Shown here: piece by piece, positions 36,863 through 45,561 of the stretch
Position numbering within the stretch: the first letter of the stretch is position 1
How the letters are laid out: each line of letters begins with the position of its first letter
NCBI RefSeq assembly: GCF_008180415.1
Contig: NZ_VTEI01000007.1
Location: 62,001-126,000, forward strand
Length of the DNA: 64,000 bases
Reading direction: 5' to 3'
Origin: Rossellomorea vietnamensis
GTDB lineage: Bacteria; Bacillota; Bacilli; Bacillales; Bacillaceae_B
The notes under the pieces: generated by a model
Database searches by the model: none
What the model was told of the DNA's origin: nothing
Seen by the model: the letters and a program-made list of their open reading frames with translations, nothing else
Translations under genes and position numbers: made by a program

Positions 36863-37858
36863 TTACTTTAAGCGTATTTTGCGTCTTTTCTTTCTTTTTT
36901 TAATACTAAAGTGAAGCCAGCCGATTTTAACGAAAAACATGAACATCCCCAGAGCTATGAAGCCCATTATTCCAAGGACAACGAAATAGGCATTTCTTTC
37001 ATCCAGCTCTGGCATATAGGCAAAGTTCATTCCATATAAGCCTGCAATAAACGTCAGCGGCATAAAAATGGTAGTGATCACTGTAAGGGTCATCATAATA
37101 TTATTCATTTTATCTGAGTTGATGGAAAGGTAATTATCTCGGATATCAGAAGAAAATTCCCTATAAGATTCAAGCATCTCCACCAGCTTTAATAAATGGT
37201 CATAAACATCGTTGTAATAGAGATGGTGTCCTTTAAGAAAGCTTAATTTCCCAGTATTTAAGATCCTGTACATCAAGTCCCTCATAGGAACCAGAGACCG
37301 CCTCAGCTTGGACATGTCATGCCTGATATCAAACAGGCGCTCCATAATTGCAGAAGTATTAGCATTTTCGAGTACATCCTCAATTTGGTTCAAGCTGTCT
37401 TCAATTTTATATACAAGCGGAAAGAAGTCATCCACCAGCCCATCTATTATTTCATGCATAACATTATATGTAGAGTACTTCCCGCTTTTCATTTCGGCAG
37501 CCTTTTCCCAAATCCTGTCCACAATACTAACCGGCTGCTTATGGAATGTGACAATGAACTTATCACTCACGAACATATTCACTTCATGAAAGTCCAGTGT
37601 CTTATGATCGATGGTATGCATTAGCAGGAAAAAATAATCGTTATAGAAATCCAGTTTCGGTCTTTCACTAAAATCTTCTATACAATCCTCTATGGCCAGA
37701 GGATGAAATTGAAAAAAATCATACAGCTGTTGAGTTTCATTGCTGTCTGGCTGGGCAAAGTCCACCCAATACCATTGAATATCTTCTCTGCTTACCTCTT
37801 CTAAGGGGATATCTCGTCTTACATCCCTATTTTCCTTCACAACTATAGTTCTAATCAT
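36863..37858 (-). CDS. corA: CorA-family divalent cation transporter
   Basis: Pentameric magnesium/cobalt channel-like transporter. The 331 residues comprise a large cytoplasmic N-terminal domain (to ~265), two C-terminal membrane helices (~270-290 and 302-322) and the selectivity motif YGMNF between them. A very basic tail (KKRKKRRKIRLK) follows the last helix. ATG after GGGGAGAACGTT. No magnesium riboswitch is evident in the upstream 100 bases. Some family members export Mg2+, so the direction is not certain. Confidence 0.94.
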   Translation of the reverse strand: MIRTIVVKENRDVRRDIPLEEVSREDIQWYWVDFAQPDSNETQQLYDFFQFHPLAIEDCIEDFSERPKLDFYNDYFFLLMHTIDHKTLDFHEVNMFVSDKFIVTFHKQPVSIVDRIWEKAAEMKSGKYSTYNVMHEIIDGLVDDFFPLVYKIEDSLNQIEDVLENANTSAIMERLFDIRHDMSKLRRSLVPMRDLMYRILNTGKLSFLKGHHLYYNDVYDHLLKLVEMLESYREFSSDIRDNYLSINSDKMNNIMMTLTVITTIFMPLTFIAGLYGMNFAYMPELDERNAYFVVLGIMGFIALGMFMFFVKIGWLHFSIKKRKKRRKIRLK

Positions 37859-37954
37859 AACGTTCTCCCCAGACTCCGTGATCTATTTTGTAGAATTAAG
37901 TTGCCCTTCACTAGTACGATTTATTGCCTATCACAAGAACTGATCCTTTTTTAT

Positions 37955-38115
37955 GCGGGTTTTTTCGTGAACTTTGCTGCTATTCCATACAAATTTCCCT
38001 CAAAAATACCACCATAGCTGAGCGGCGATACCCTTATAAGCTACTCTCGCTGAAGAGAGATAAATAATCTTAGTATTAGGGATATCCGAAAGCAGCACCA
38101 TATGAAAAAGCTGCC
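37955..38115 (-). repeat. DR element, copy l (diverged)
   Basis: Reverse copy with TTTTCGTGAACTTTGCTGCT at one end and ATATCCGAAAGCAGCACC at the other. It lies between the divergent corA and patA genes. Confidence 0.8.
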
Positions 38116-38236
38116 TTGCTAAAAGGGCTTTTATTTTTTTACCCCTTTTCAAAACAAGCTAATCTCCTAATGTCGTTTTAATGCCGATAACATGGTAAAA
38201 TATGAAGCAAGTTAGAAAGAGAAGGTGTTATAAATA

Positions 38237-39406
38237 ATGGATCATTTAATTAATCAACAAGTTCAAAATATCGAAATATCAGGGATCCGAAAATTTTTCA
38301 ATATGGTTTCAGATATTGAAGATATGGTATCCCTTACCCTTGGCCAGCCCGATTTTCCGACTCCCGGCCATATTAAAGAGGCCGCCAAAAAGGCAATTGA
38401 TGCTGGTTACACCAACTATACCCATAATGCAGGTTTTCCCCAATTAAGAGAAGCCGCTGCCAATTTTTATAGAAAGAAGTATAATGTCTCTTTTGACCCC
38501 GCAAATGAAGTGATCATTACAAATGGAGCATCACAAGGAATTGACTCCACTCTAAGGACCCTTTTGAGTTCCGGAGATGAAGTGATTCTCCCGGGGCCGG
38601 TATATCCTGGATATGAACCAATCATTAAATTGTGCGGCGCTGTACCTGTCTTTGCCGATACGGTGTCAAATGGATTTAAAATGGATGCTGAAACTATAAG
38701 CCGGTACATAACAGAAAAAACCAAGTGCATCATTCTGCCCTATCCTTCAAACCCGACGGGAGTAAGTTTGACAGCCAGTGAGTTAAAAGAAATTGCCAGC
38801 CTTATTAAAGGGAAGGACCTATTTATACTGGCAGATGAAATTTACAGCGAATTGACTTACGATCGGAATCATACTTCCATTTCGGAATTCCTTAAAGACC
38901 AAACCATCGTCATAAATGGCTTATCCAAGTCCCATTCTATGACAGGTTGGAGAATAGGCATGGTTTTTGCACCTGAGAAAATTGCTAAACATATACTTAA
39001 AGTTCATCAATATAATGTATCATGTGCTTCTTCAATATCACAAAAAGCGGCGTTTGAAGCTTTAACAGAGGGAATTAATGACTCAGATATCATGAGGGAT
39101 GAATATAAAATTAGAAGAGATTTTGTCTCTGGAAAGCTAAAGGAAATGGGATTTGACGTGATTCTTCCCGATGGAGCCTTTTACTTCTTTGTAAAAATTC
39201 CAGATTTCTTTAACGCGGATTCATTTACTTTCGCTCTAACATTGGCTAAAAAATACAAAACAGGCGTGGTTCCCGGCAATAGTTTCTCTTCTTTTGGAGA
39301 AGGATTCTTCCGCCTGTCTTATGCATGTTCAATGGAAGAACTGCAAAAAGGCATGAATAGAATTCAAGCATACGTACAAAATGCTGAAGCCTTTATAAAG
39401 AAGTAG
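38237..39406 (+). CDS. patA: PLP-dependent aminotransferase PatA
   Basis: Class I/II aminotransferase of 389 residues. B. subtilis PatA acts as an N-acetyl-LL-diaminopimelate aminotransferase, the step between DapH and DapL of this window. The PLP-lysine is in GLSKSHSMTGWRIG near 234; SNPTGV and ADEIYSE are the cofactor-contact motifs. ATG is preceded by GAGAAGGTG with 12-base spacing. Its gene is 22 kb from dapH-dapL, so the pathway is split, as in B. subtilis. Confidence 0.93.
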   Translation: MDHLINQQVQNIEISGIRKFFNMVSDIEDMVSLTLGQPDFPTPGHIKEAAKKAIDAGYTNYTHNAGFPQLREAAANFYRKKYNVSFDPANEVIITNGASQGIDSTLRTLLSSGDEVILPGPVYPGYEPIIKLCGAVPVFADTVSNGFKMDAETISRYITEKTKCIILPYPSNPTGVSLTASELKEIASLIKGKDLFILADEIYSELTYDRNHTSISEFLKDQTIVINGLSKSHSMTGWRIGMVFAPEKIAKHILKVHQYNVSCASSISQKAAFEALTEGINDSDIMRDEYKIRRDFVSGKLKEMGFDVILPDGAFYFFVKIPDFFNADSFTFALTLAKKYKTGVVPGNSFSSFGEGFFRLSYACSMEELQKGMNRIQAYVQNAEAFIKK

Positions 39407-39429
39407 GAAGTTCTCATCATCTGCAAATT

Positions 39430-39460
39430 AGAAAAAGGACCAGACAATGGTCCTTTTTCT
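39430..39460 (+). terminator. Terminator after patA
   Basis: AGAAAAAGGACCA pairs with TGGTCCTTTTTCT. Confidence 0.9.
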
Positions 39461-39648
39461 ATTTCTTTATCAGGTTGACCGCCTTTTAATGAGGTGCTTT
39501 TAATGACTTTGCCTTTATAGAGCATCATTAGCAGCGGCACTTCCGATTTCCAGTGGAATTCCCGGACAGCACACTTGTCTTGTAAAATTCTCCCGGGAAT
39601 AAAAACCTTAAGAGCAGCAGATAGTATCTCCCGCAGGTAGGAACATAA

Positions 39649-40518
39649 TTATTCATTCCATATTTTTATCAAAGCCTGAGTCCCATCATCAGCAGCACCA
39701 GCTGAACTAAGTTCTTCATACAGTTCTTTTGCCAAGGATAACCCAGGCAGTGCCAATCCCATAGTGTCAGCTTCTTCCAGAGCGATTCCCATGTCTTTAA
39801 TGAAGTGCTTAACATAGAAACCTGGCTCAAAGTCACATGCAACCATCCTTGGCGCGAGATTGGACAGCGACCAGCTGCCGGCAGCTCCTCCTGAAATGGT
39901 CTTAAGGACTGCCTCCAAGTCCAACCCCGCTTTCCTTGCATAGACAAGGGCCTCGCATACTCCAATCATATTGCTGGCGATGGCGATTTGATTGGCCATT
40001 TTGGTATGCTGTCCTGAGCCGGCTTCTCCATGATATCTGATGTTAGAACCAAACGCCTTCATATAAGGCAGCGCTTTTTCATAGACACCTTCATCTCCAC
40101 CCACCATGATGGAAAGAGTTCCATTTCTCGCCCCCGTGTCCCCTCCCGAGACAGGGGCATCAAGTGTATGTATTCCATTTAGTTTAGCAGTCTTAAAAAT
40201 CTCTTGCGCAAGGGCAGGTTTTGAAGTAGTCATATCCACCGCAATCAATCCTTCACTGCCATTATGGAGTATCCCATTCTCTCCAAAGTAAATTTCTGAT
40301 ACATCGTGAGGGTAGCCCACAATCGAGAATAGAATATCTACCTTCGAGGCCAGTTCCCCTGGAGAATCACTCCACGTCGCACCAGCTTTCAACAGCTCTC
40401 CCGCTTTTTCTTTCGTTCTAGTATAGACAGATAAGTTTTCGTATTTCTGCAAAAGGTGAAGAGCCATGCTTTTACCCATTACTCCTGTTCCGATGAAGCC
40501 TGCTTTTAATGTATTCAT
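39649..40518 (-). CDS. ykwC: NAD(P)-dependent oxidoreductase, 3-hydroxyisobutyrate dehydrogenase family (YkwC-like)
   Basis: Beta-hydroxyacid dehydrogenase of 289 residues: Rossmann domain with GFIGTGVMGKSMALHL (6-21), substrate-binding DAPVSGGDTGARNGTLSI (near 122-139) and catalytic Lys in TKMANQ (near 175). Substrates of the family include 3-hydroxyisobutyrate, tartronate semialdehyde and succinic semialdehyde; which applies here is unknown. ATG at 40518 suits the GGGGG binding site better than the ATG nine bases earlier. Synteny supports YkwC. Confidence 0.9.
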   Translation of the reverse strand: MNTLKAGFIGTGVMGKSMALHLLQKYENLSVYTRTKEKAGELLKAGATWSDSPGELASKVDILFSIVGYPHDVSEIYFGENGILHNGSEGLIAVDMTTSKPALAQEIFKTAKLNGIHTLDAPVSGGDTGARNGTLSIMVGGDEGVYEKALPYMKAFGSNIRYHGEAGSGQHTKMANQIAIASNMIGVCEALVYARKAGLDLEAVLKTISGGAAGSWSLSNLAPRMVACDFEPGFYVKHFIKDMGIALEEADTMGLALPGLSLAKELYEELSSAGAADDGTQALIKIWNE

Positions 40519-40596
40519 TCTTACCATTCCCCCTTATGTAGTTTACTGCCATTATAATAAATTTTCTGTTTTAAAAATACTTTATTGTCTGGAACG

Positions 40597-40677
40597 AAAA
40601 AAAGAGGACCTGCTATGCAGGCCCTCAAAGAAAAGGGGGTTGTAAAAAGAGAATCTCCAACTTTATGCTTAATTATA
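40597..40677 (-). ncRNA. Possible short transcript with its own terminator, upstream of ykwC
   Basis: In the minus direction a TATAAT (40672-40677) is followed after about 45 bases by a strong hairpin, GAGGGCCTGC/GCAGGTCCTC (40604-40626), and TTTTTTT. No start codon with a binding site lies between. An alternative GTTTAT-N13-GGGAAT just upstream resembles a SigB promoter. It may be a small RNA or an attenuated leader of ykwC; neither is proven. Confidence 0.4.
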
Positions 40678-40743
40678 GGATTCCCTTATTTTTAATGAAT
40701 AAACCTATATCACAATAAATTTTTTAAAGAAATTCACTCTTTA

Positions 40744-40757
40744 AAAAAGCGCTTACA
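40744..40757 (-). promoter_or_regulatory. cre-like catabolite response element
   Basis: TGTAAGCGCTTTTT on the minus strand fits the CcpA/HPr-Ser-P site consensus TGWAARCGYTWNCW except at the last two bases (12 of 14). It lies about 70 bases upstream of the TATAAT of the possible short transcript. Confidence 0.4.
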
Positions 40758-40787
40758 TCATTTATAATGATAGATGGCTGTTAAACC

Positions 40788-40910
40788 AAAAGCGGAAGCG
40801 CCTTGATCAGCCCCGACAGGCAAATGTTCCTCAGAGAAAAAAAGGCGGTCTTTCCTTTTATTCTCTGAGGGTTATTTGACCCCGAGGGGCTGGGCGCTGC
40901 AGCTAGACGG
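40788..40910 (+). repeat. SR structured repeat, copy 3
   Basis: Complete copy immediately followed by copy 4. Apical stem CTCAGAGAA/TTCTCTGAG is perfect. Outer arms are GGAAGCGCC and GGGCGCTGC; the loop-proximal GGCGGTCTTTCC is invariant among copies. Confidence 0.9.
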
Positions 40911-41066
40911 ACCAAAAGCGGAAGCGCCTTGATCAGCCCCGACAGGCAAATGTTGCAAAGCGAAAAAAAGGCGGTCTTTCCTTTTATTCGCTTTGGGTTA
41001 TTTGACCCCGAGGGGCTAAGTCCGTTCCAGTGGGTACGGCCCCTCAGGCACTGTGCAGCTGGACGA
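40911..41066 (+). repeat. SR structured repeat, copy 4, with altered right arm
   Basis: The left part is nearly identical to copy 3, but the apical stem is CAAAGCGAA/TTCGCTTTG, again fully paired with different bases. After AGGGGCTAAG the usual GGCGCT is replaced by about 45 bases (CCGTTCCAGTGGGTACGG and on), so the right arm has been rearranged. Confidence 0.85.
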
Positions 41067-41118
41067 GGATAATATATATAGGTAATAAGCACATAGGGTG
41101 ATTTACGATTCCCTAAAC

Positions 41119-41152
41119 AATAAAGAAAAGCCAGGTGCGTGAACACCTGGCT
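41119..41152 (-). terminator. Terminator after ptsI
   Basis: AGCCAGGTG pairs with CACCTGGCT, followed in the minus direction by TTTCTTTAT. Confidence 0.88.
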
Positions 41153-41158
41153 AATAGT

Positions 41159-41226
41159 GGGGAAATGAGAATGAAAAGGCTGAGTAAGTCACCGCTGATG
41201 TAGTACTTATATACCCTCATTTCCCC
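41159..41226 (-). ncRNA. Inverted-repeat structure in the ptsI 3' untranslated region
   Basis: GGGGAAATGAG (41159-41169) is the exact complement of CTCATTTCCCC (41216-41226), with a nested TAAGT/ACTTA pair between. It lies between the ptsI stop and its terminator, so the transcript would carry a ~68-base stem structure. The role is unknown. Confidence 0.5.
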
Positions 41227-41241
41227 CATTGAATCATATTT

Positions 41242-42960
41242 TTAAGAGTTAATAACTTTTTTTACTGCTTCCATGACACTGTCGTTCGTGTCAAGCGCTA
41301 ATACTTCATTAGCAAGGGCTTGCATATCTGATTTATTCAGATTCCTGATTTGAGAACGCGCCTTCAGGATTGAAGTGGCACTCATTGAGAATTCGTCAAG
41401 GCCAAGGCCAAGAAGGATAGGTATGGCGATTTCATCTCCTGCCATCTCACCGCACATTCCGGCCCACTTACCTTCTTTATGAGCTGCATCAATAACCATC
41501 TTGACTAAACGAAGGATTGCAGGATTGTATGGCTGGTACAGGTAAGAGACCTGTTCATTCATACGATCCGCAGCCATCGTATATTGGATTAAATCATTTG
41601 TTCCAATAGAAAAGAAATCGACTTCTTTAGCAAACACATCGGCCATTACGGCTGTTGATGGAATTTCGACCATGATACCCAGCTCAATGGACTGTGATAC
41701 TTGTTCGCCCGCTTCGACGAGGTTTGATTTTTCTTCTTCCAAGATTGACTTCGCTTCTCTGAATTCATTCAGATTGGAAATCATCGGGAACATGATTTTT
41801 AAGTTTCCATAACTGCTGGCTCTTAACAGTGCTCTTAACTGAGTACGGAAAATGCTCTGTTCATCAAGGCAGAGACGGATTGCACGATAACCAAGGAAAG
41901 GATTCATTTCTTTTGGAAGGTCAAGATAAGGAAGCTCTTTATCTCCTCCGATATCCAATGTCCTGACAACTACAGGCTTATCGCCCATTCCTTCCAGAAC
42001 AGCCTTGTATGCTTCGTATTGTTCATCCTCGCTGGGCAATTCAGTTCTGCCCATGTAAAGAAATTCTGTCCGGTAAAGACCGATTCCTTCACCGCCATTA
42101 TTTCTTACACCTTCCAAGTCTTTAGGTGTACCGATATTGGCAGCAAGCTCAACGTGAGTACCATCTGCAGAAACCGTCTTCTCATTGACGAGTTTGGCCC
42201 ATTCTTGTTTCTGCTTTTCATATTGCTCATGCTCTTTCTTGTACTGCTCTACCACTTCTGGAGTAGGATTGATATGTACTTCCCCATTCAACCCATCTAC
42301 AATAACAAGATCTCCATTTTTAATTTCTGAAGTGACATCCTTCGTCCCTACAACCGCCGGAATTTCCATTGACCTCGCCATGATGGCTGAGTGAGAAGTT
42401 CTTCCTCCAATGTCGGTTGTAAATCCTTTAACGAACTCCCTGTTCAGCTGGGCAGTATCAGAAGGAGTCAAGTCTTCTGCAATGATGATGACTTCCTCTG
42501 AAATCATGCTCGGATTGGAGATTTGAACACCAAGCAGATGCGCCAGTACACGTTTCGTTACGTCACGTATATCAGCTGCACGCTCTCTCATGTACTCATT
42601 GTCCATACCTTCAAACATGGAAACGAACATATCAGCAGTGTTTTTCAGAGCAGCCTCCGCATTGACTTTTTCATTCTTGATGTTATCTTCTATAGGTGAT
42701 ATCAACTCAGGATCACTGAGAACAAGTAAGTGAGCATCAAATATCGCTGCTTTGTCCGCACCAAGATCTTCATGTGCTTTCTCTCTGATTGCTTCCAATT
42801 CAGACTTTGAAGTCGAGAGGGCTTCCCTGAAGCGGTTTACCTCAGCGTCAACATCCGCTACTTCCTTTTTTTCAATGGAAAGGTCAGGTTCCACGAGGCG
42901 GTAAGCTTTTGCGATGGCAATGCCATTTGAAGCTGCTATTCCTTTAAGCATACTTGACAT
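41242..42960 (-). CDS. ptsI: PTS enzyme I (phosphoenolpyruvate-protein phosphotransferase)
   Basis: Takes phosphate from phosphoenolpyruvate and passes it to HPr, the first step of all PTS sugar uptake. The 572 residues show the phospho-histidine motif [13 protein letters not shown] (near 190) and the PEP-binding C-terminal barrel with the [17 protein letters not shown] and MCGEMAGD signatures. Its ATG overlaps the ptsH stop codon, so the genes are translationally coupled. A second ATG at 42951 is possible. Confidence 0.98.
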   Translation of the reverse strand: MSSMLKGIAASNGIAIAKAYRLVEPDLSIEKKEVADVDAEVNRFREALSTSKSELEAIREKAHEDLGADKAAIFDAHLLVLSDPELISPIEDNIKNEKVNAEAALKNTADMFVSMFEGMDNEYMRERAADIRDVTKRVLAHLLGVQISNPSMISEEVIIIAEDLTPSDTAQLNREFVKGFTTDIGGRTSHSAIMARSMEIPAVVGTKDVTSEIKNGDLVIVDGLNGEVHINPTPEVVEQYKKEHEQYEKQKQEWAKLVNEKTVSADGTHVELAANIGTPKDLEGVRNNGGEGIGLYRTEFLYMGRTELPSEDEQYEAYKAVLEGMGDKPVVVRTLDIGGDKELPYLDLPKEMNPFLGYRAIRLCLDEQSIFRTQLRALLRASSYGNLKIMFPMISNLNEFREAKSILEEEKSNLVEAGEQVSQSIELGIMVEIPSTAVMADVFAKEVDFFSIGTNDLIQYTMAADRMNEQVSYLYQPYNPAILRLVKMVIDAAHKEGKWAGMCGEMAGDEIAIPILLGLGLDEFSMSATSILKARSQIRNLNKSDMQALANEVLALDTNDSVMEAVKKVINS

Positions 42961-43226
42961 TACTCTGCAAGTCCTTCTTTTTTCAGTGTTTCTTCAAGAC
43001 TGTTCAATGCCTCTTCTTCATCGCTTCCCTCAGTGATGATTGTGATATCGGCGCCTTTGCCTACACCTAGAGACATAACACCCATAATTGATTTAAGATT
43101 GACTTTCTTCTCTTTATACTGCAAGTGAACCTCTGAATCGAATTTGCTTGCTGTTTGAACAAGAAGTGTTGCCGGACGGGCATGAATCCCTGTATCAGCT
43201 ATTACTGTGAATTGTTTTTGTGCCAT
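42960..43226 (-). CDS. ptsH: Phosphocarrier protein HPr
   Basis: Small 88-residue phosphocarrier between enzyme I and the sugar-specific EII proteins. His-15 (GIHARPA) is the catalytic phosphorylation site. Ser-46 ([11 protein letters not shown]) is the HPr kinase target that turns HPr into the CcpA corepressor in Firmicutes. ATG after AAGGAGTAGATTAATT. Unlike B. subtilis, no ptsG or glcT lies upstream in the window. Confidence 0.98.
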   Translation of the reverse strand: MAQKQFTVIADTGIHARPATLLVQTASKFDSEVHLQYKEKKVNLKSIMGVMSLGVGKGADITIITEGSDEEEALNSLEETLKKEGLAE

Positions 43227-43336
43227 AATTAATCTACTCCTTAACATAGGTTTATTTTTTCAGCTTTTTAACCAGGTGGAAATCCCCAATTAAATACCGC
43301 GATAGTACGGAATGATATAAGCCTTTTCAATTTAAA

Positions 43337-43365
43337 AGAATAGCATGCAATTTAAAGTTTAACAA
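43337..43365 (-). promoter_or_regulatory. Putative SigA promoter of ptsHI
   Basis: In the minus direction TTGTTA, a 17-base spacer and TATTCT, ending about 110 bases before the ptsH start codon. The surrounding region is very AT-rich. Confidence 0.5.
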
Positions 43366-43632
43366 TTGTAAAGCATGATATTTTTATTATTTTCATAAAT
43401 TAGACATCTTATGACCAAAATCAGGCATTTTTCAGGCTGTATTTTAAATCTTTTTTCACCTCCATAAAGCATTCCGCTTTTGGATGTATTGTTTTGCAGC
43501 GGCTGTTCCCCTTGTCCATTCTATATTTAGATTTCCCTCAAAAGGCTGAATTAAACGCATGTGAAAGCTCAAAAGAAAAGTTCATTCAATAGAGTTTCTG
43601 TTTTCGAGTTCATAATTTATAATCCCAGATCA

Positions 43633-43671
43633 AAAGGAGTGCCAAACCGCATCGATTTGGCACTCCTTTTT
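43633..43671. terminator. Strong terminator hairpin in the ptsH-44.4 kb gap
   Basis: AAGGAGTGCCAAA pairs with TTTGGCACTCCTT, T-run on the plus side, AAAA on the other. No plus-strand gene precedes it within the gap, so it probably ends minus-strand transcripts from 44.4 kb or belongs to an unseen RNA. Confidence 0.8.
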
Positions 43672-43750
43672 TCTTGATTTAACGTTTTTTTGGCGGTTTT
43701 ATGTTACCTTGGCAGAAGTTTGTATGCGGGTCAGAACCTCATTTTTTAAG

Positions 43751-44352
43751 GGCACTGAAAATCTAGAGATTTTAAAATTTTCTTTTTATGAACAAAGATA
43801 AAGTCAACTTTCCTTCCTTAAATAGGAAGAAAAAGTTGACTTTTTTCATTGAATGCAATGTATCGAATCATTTGGGCACATTTGCCTGTCAGGAATGCGG
43901 CCTTTTTCAACTAGTCCATAAAAAAATGCTAACTCAAACCAGTGACCGATGGGACTTTCCAATATGGCTCAGTATTCTAAATAATAAATAGAGGAAAAAA
44001 GTTCCCTTATTTACTAAGAAACATTGAAAAAAGCTAAGATAGGGGAAGAAAATTCCCTTATTTAACTAAATACACTTAAAAAATGTTCTGTTTTATCATA
44101 TAACGGAAAAAAGTTCCTCTATTTACCCAGTATTTAACTTGGATTAACGAATAAGGGAAAAAAGTTCCCTTAATTATACCGCTGGGTACCCAATTAATGA
44201 AATGACAGGCGGCTTTCGTTATAAGACCTGATCCATCAAGCGCCTACTCAGATGAGCCGGTTATCTTCAACGGAAACCAAAGCTCTTTCATAATATCTGA
44301 AGCGGAAAAGGCAAGTTTTACAATTAATAGTCTTTGTTGGACTTTTTCAGTG
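43751..44352 (-). mobile_element. ~600 bp non-coding TIR element, copy B
   Basis: Ends in perfect 12-base terminal inverted repeats: GGGCACTGAAAA at the left and TTTTCAGTGCCC at the right. It is the inverted counterpart of 18392-18990. It contains four AAGGGAAAAAAGTTCCCTT-type palindromes (43986-44184) and an AAAGTCAACTTT/AAAGTTGACTTT hairpin near the left end. No transposase frame is present. The features fit a miniature or internally deleted insertion-sequence derivative. A clean target duplication was not found. Confidence 0.8.
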
Positions 44353-44404
44353 CCCACCATTTTTTTCAGGGTTTTTTTTAAGGTTCGATTTTCTCCCTTG
44401 GAAT

Positions 44405-44659
44405 TTATACCTTCTGCTTATTGGCAAGGATTGCATTATAGCTGATTTTCGCTTTAGAAATGGTTCCTTGCAAAGCGGATTCATGAGCGTCTGTAATACC
44501 GGTATAAACATTAACTAAATCACAAATACATCTGGAAAGCATCTCTGCAGTATGCTTCAAATCTTTTTCTTTATAATGTACATCGTCTTTCAATAATTCC
44601 TCTATTATATCCAGTGCGATGCTCTTCACTTTCAATGCCTGCTCCATTTCAATTTTCAT
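44405..44659 (-). CDS. Small hypothetical protein, 84 residues
   Basis: A mostly helical acidic protein starting MKIEMEQALKVKSIALD with two cysteines in SRCICDLVN. I recognise no family. GGAAG lies very close to the ATG; GAAATGGAG (44647) offers a second ATG four codons later with better spacing. It is followed by the TIR element. Confidence 0.65.
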   Translation of the reverse strand: MKIEMEQALKVKSIALDIIEELLKDDVHYKEKDLKHTAEMLSRCICDLVNVYTGITDAHESALQGTISKAKISYNAILANKQKV

Positions 44660-44778
44660 TCTTCCTGCCCCTTCCTATCAATCGATTCTACTAAAGCCTA
44701 TGTGCCCGCATAGAAAAATAGAACTGATAGAGATAGATTGGTGGCCCAATGCCTGAACGTCAGAAATCATTCAGAATA

Positions 44779-45561
44779 TCAATCGAGAAGCCGGCTGTCT
44801 TTTGTAAAAAAGGTCCTGTACCCCAGCAGAATGAATATGATCACAGTGAGTGACACACTTCCCAATATCCCAAGAAGAATGGCTATTTGATATTCTATCG
44901 CGAGAAGAGGACTGACACCGGAAAGAATCTGTCCTGTCATCATTCCCGGAAGAAATACAATCCCCATTCCCAGCATGTTATTGATGGTCGGAAGGACTGC
45001 AGAATCAAATGCATTATCAACATATGGCTTTGCTGCTTCCCGTGGTTCTGCCCCGAGCATCAGGGCTCCCTCGATCCTGGCTCTGCTGGCAGAAAACCCT
45101 TGTATCAATGTTTTAACACCCAATGTGATACCCGTCATCGAGTTGCCTATGATCATTCCTGCAATGGGGATAAAGTAGCGGGGATCATACCATGGAGAGA
45201 AATGGATGACGATCAAGTTAAAATATAATAGGCTCGCCAGGCTTCCCGATAACATGGAAACGGTGATGATACTTTTCATCTGCTTTGAAAGCTTCTCCCT
45301 GACTTGTTTGAACACATTCCGAATCGCAAAGATTTCCATGATCATAATGATCATTATCGTGAGAAGCGGATGGGGATTGTCAAATATATAAGTGAGGATA
45401 TACCCTGCAAGTATCAATTGGATAGTCATTCTCATAGTGGCAATGGCAATTTGTTTTTCCCTGGAAATCTTCCTCACTTTAACAATAAGAATAAGAACAA
45501 GAACAAATATATACGCTGCGATCAACCTCGTGAGTTCAATATCGATTAAGCCTTCATTCAT
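44779..45561 (-). CDS. fetB: ABC transporter permease, FetB/UPF0014 family
   Basis: Integral membrane subunit of 260 residues with about seven helices. Conserved stretches are GMIIGNSMTGITLG and the cytoplasmic coupling loop EGALMLGAEPREAAKP, followed by NNMLGMGIVFLPGMMTGQIL. The family exports iron in E. coli (FetAB) and is related to plant STAR2/ALS3. ATG at 45561 has GCAGGTGAG upstream and overlaps the ATPase gene by eight bases. The substrate in this organism is an inference. Confidence 0.88.
   Translation of the reverse strand: MNEGLIDIELTRLIAAYIFVLVLILIVKVRKISREKQIAIATMRMTIQLILAGYILTYIFDNPHPLLTIMIIMIMEIFAIRNVFKQVREKLSKQMKSIITVSMLSGSLASLLYFNLIVIHFSPWYDPRYFIPIAGMIIGNSMTGITLGVKTLIQGFSASRARIEGALMLGAEPREAAKPYVDNAFDSAVLPTINNMLGMGIVFLPGMMTGQILSGVSPLLAIEYQIAILLGILGSVSLTVIIFILLGYRTFFTKDSRLLD

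Noticed and set aside
43788..43991. 67-codon frame inside TIR element copy B
   Set aside because: The sequence encodes the terminator-like hairpin of the element; the frame is not kept in copy A.
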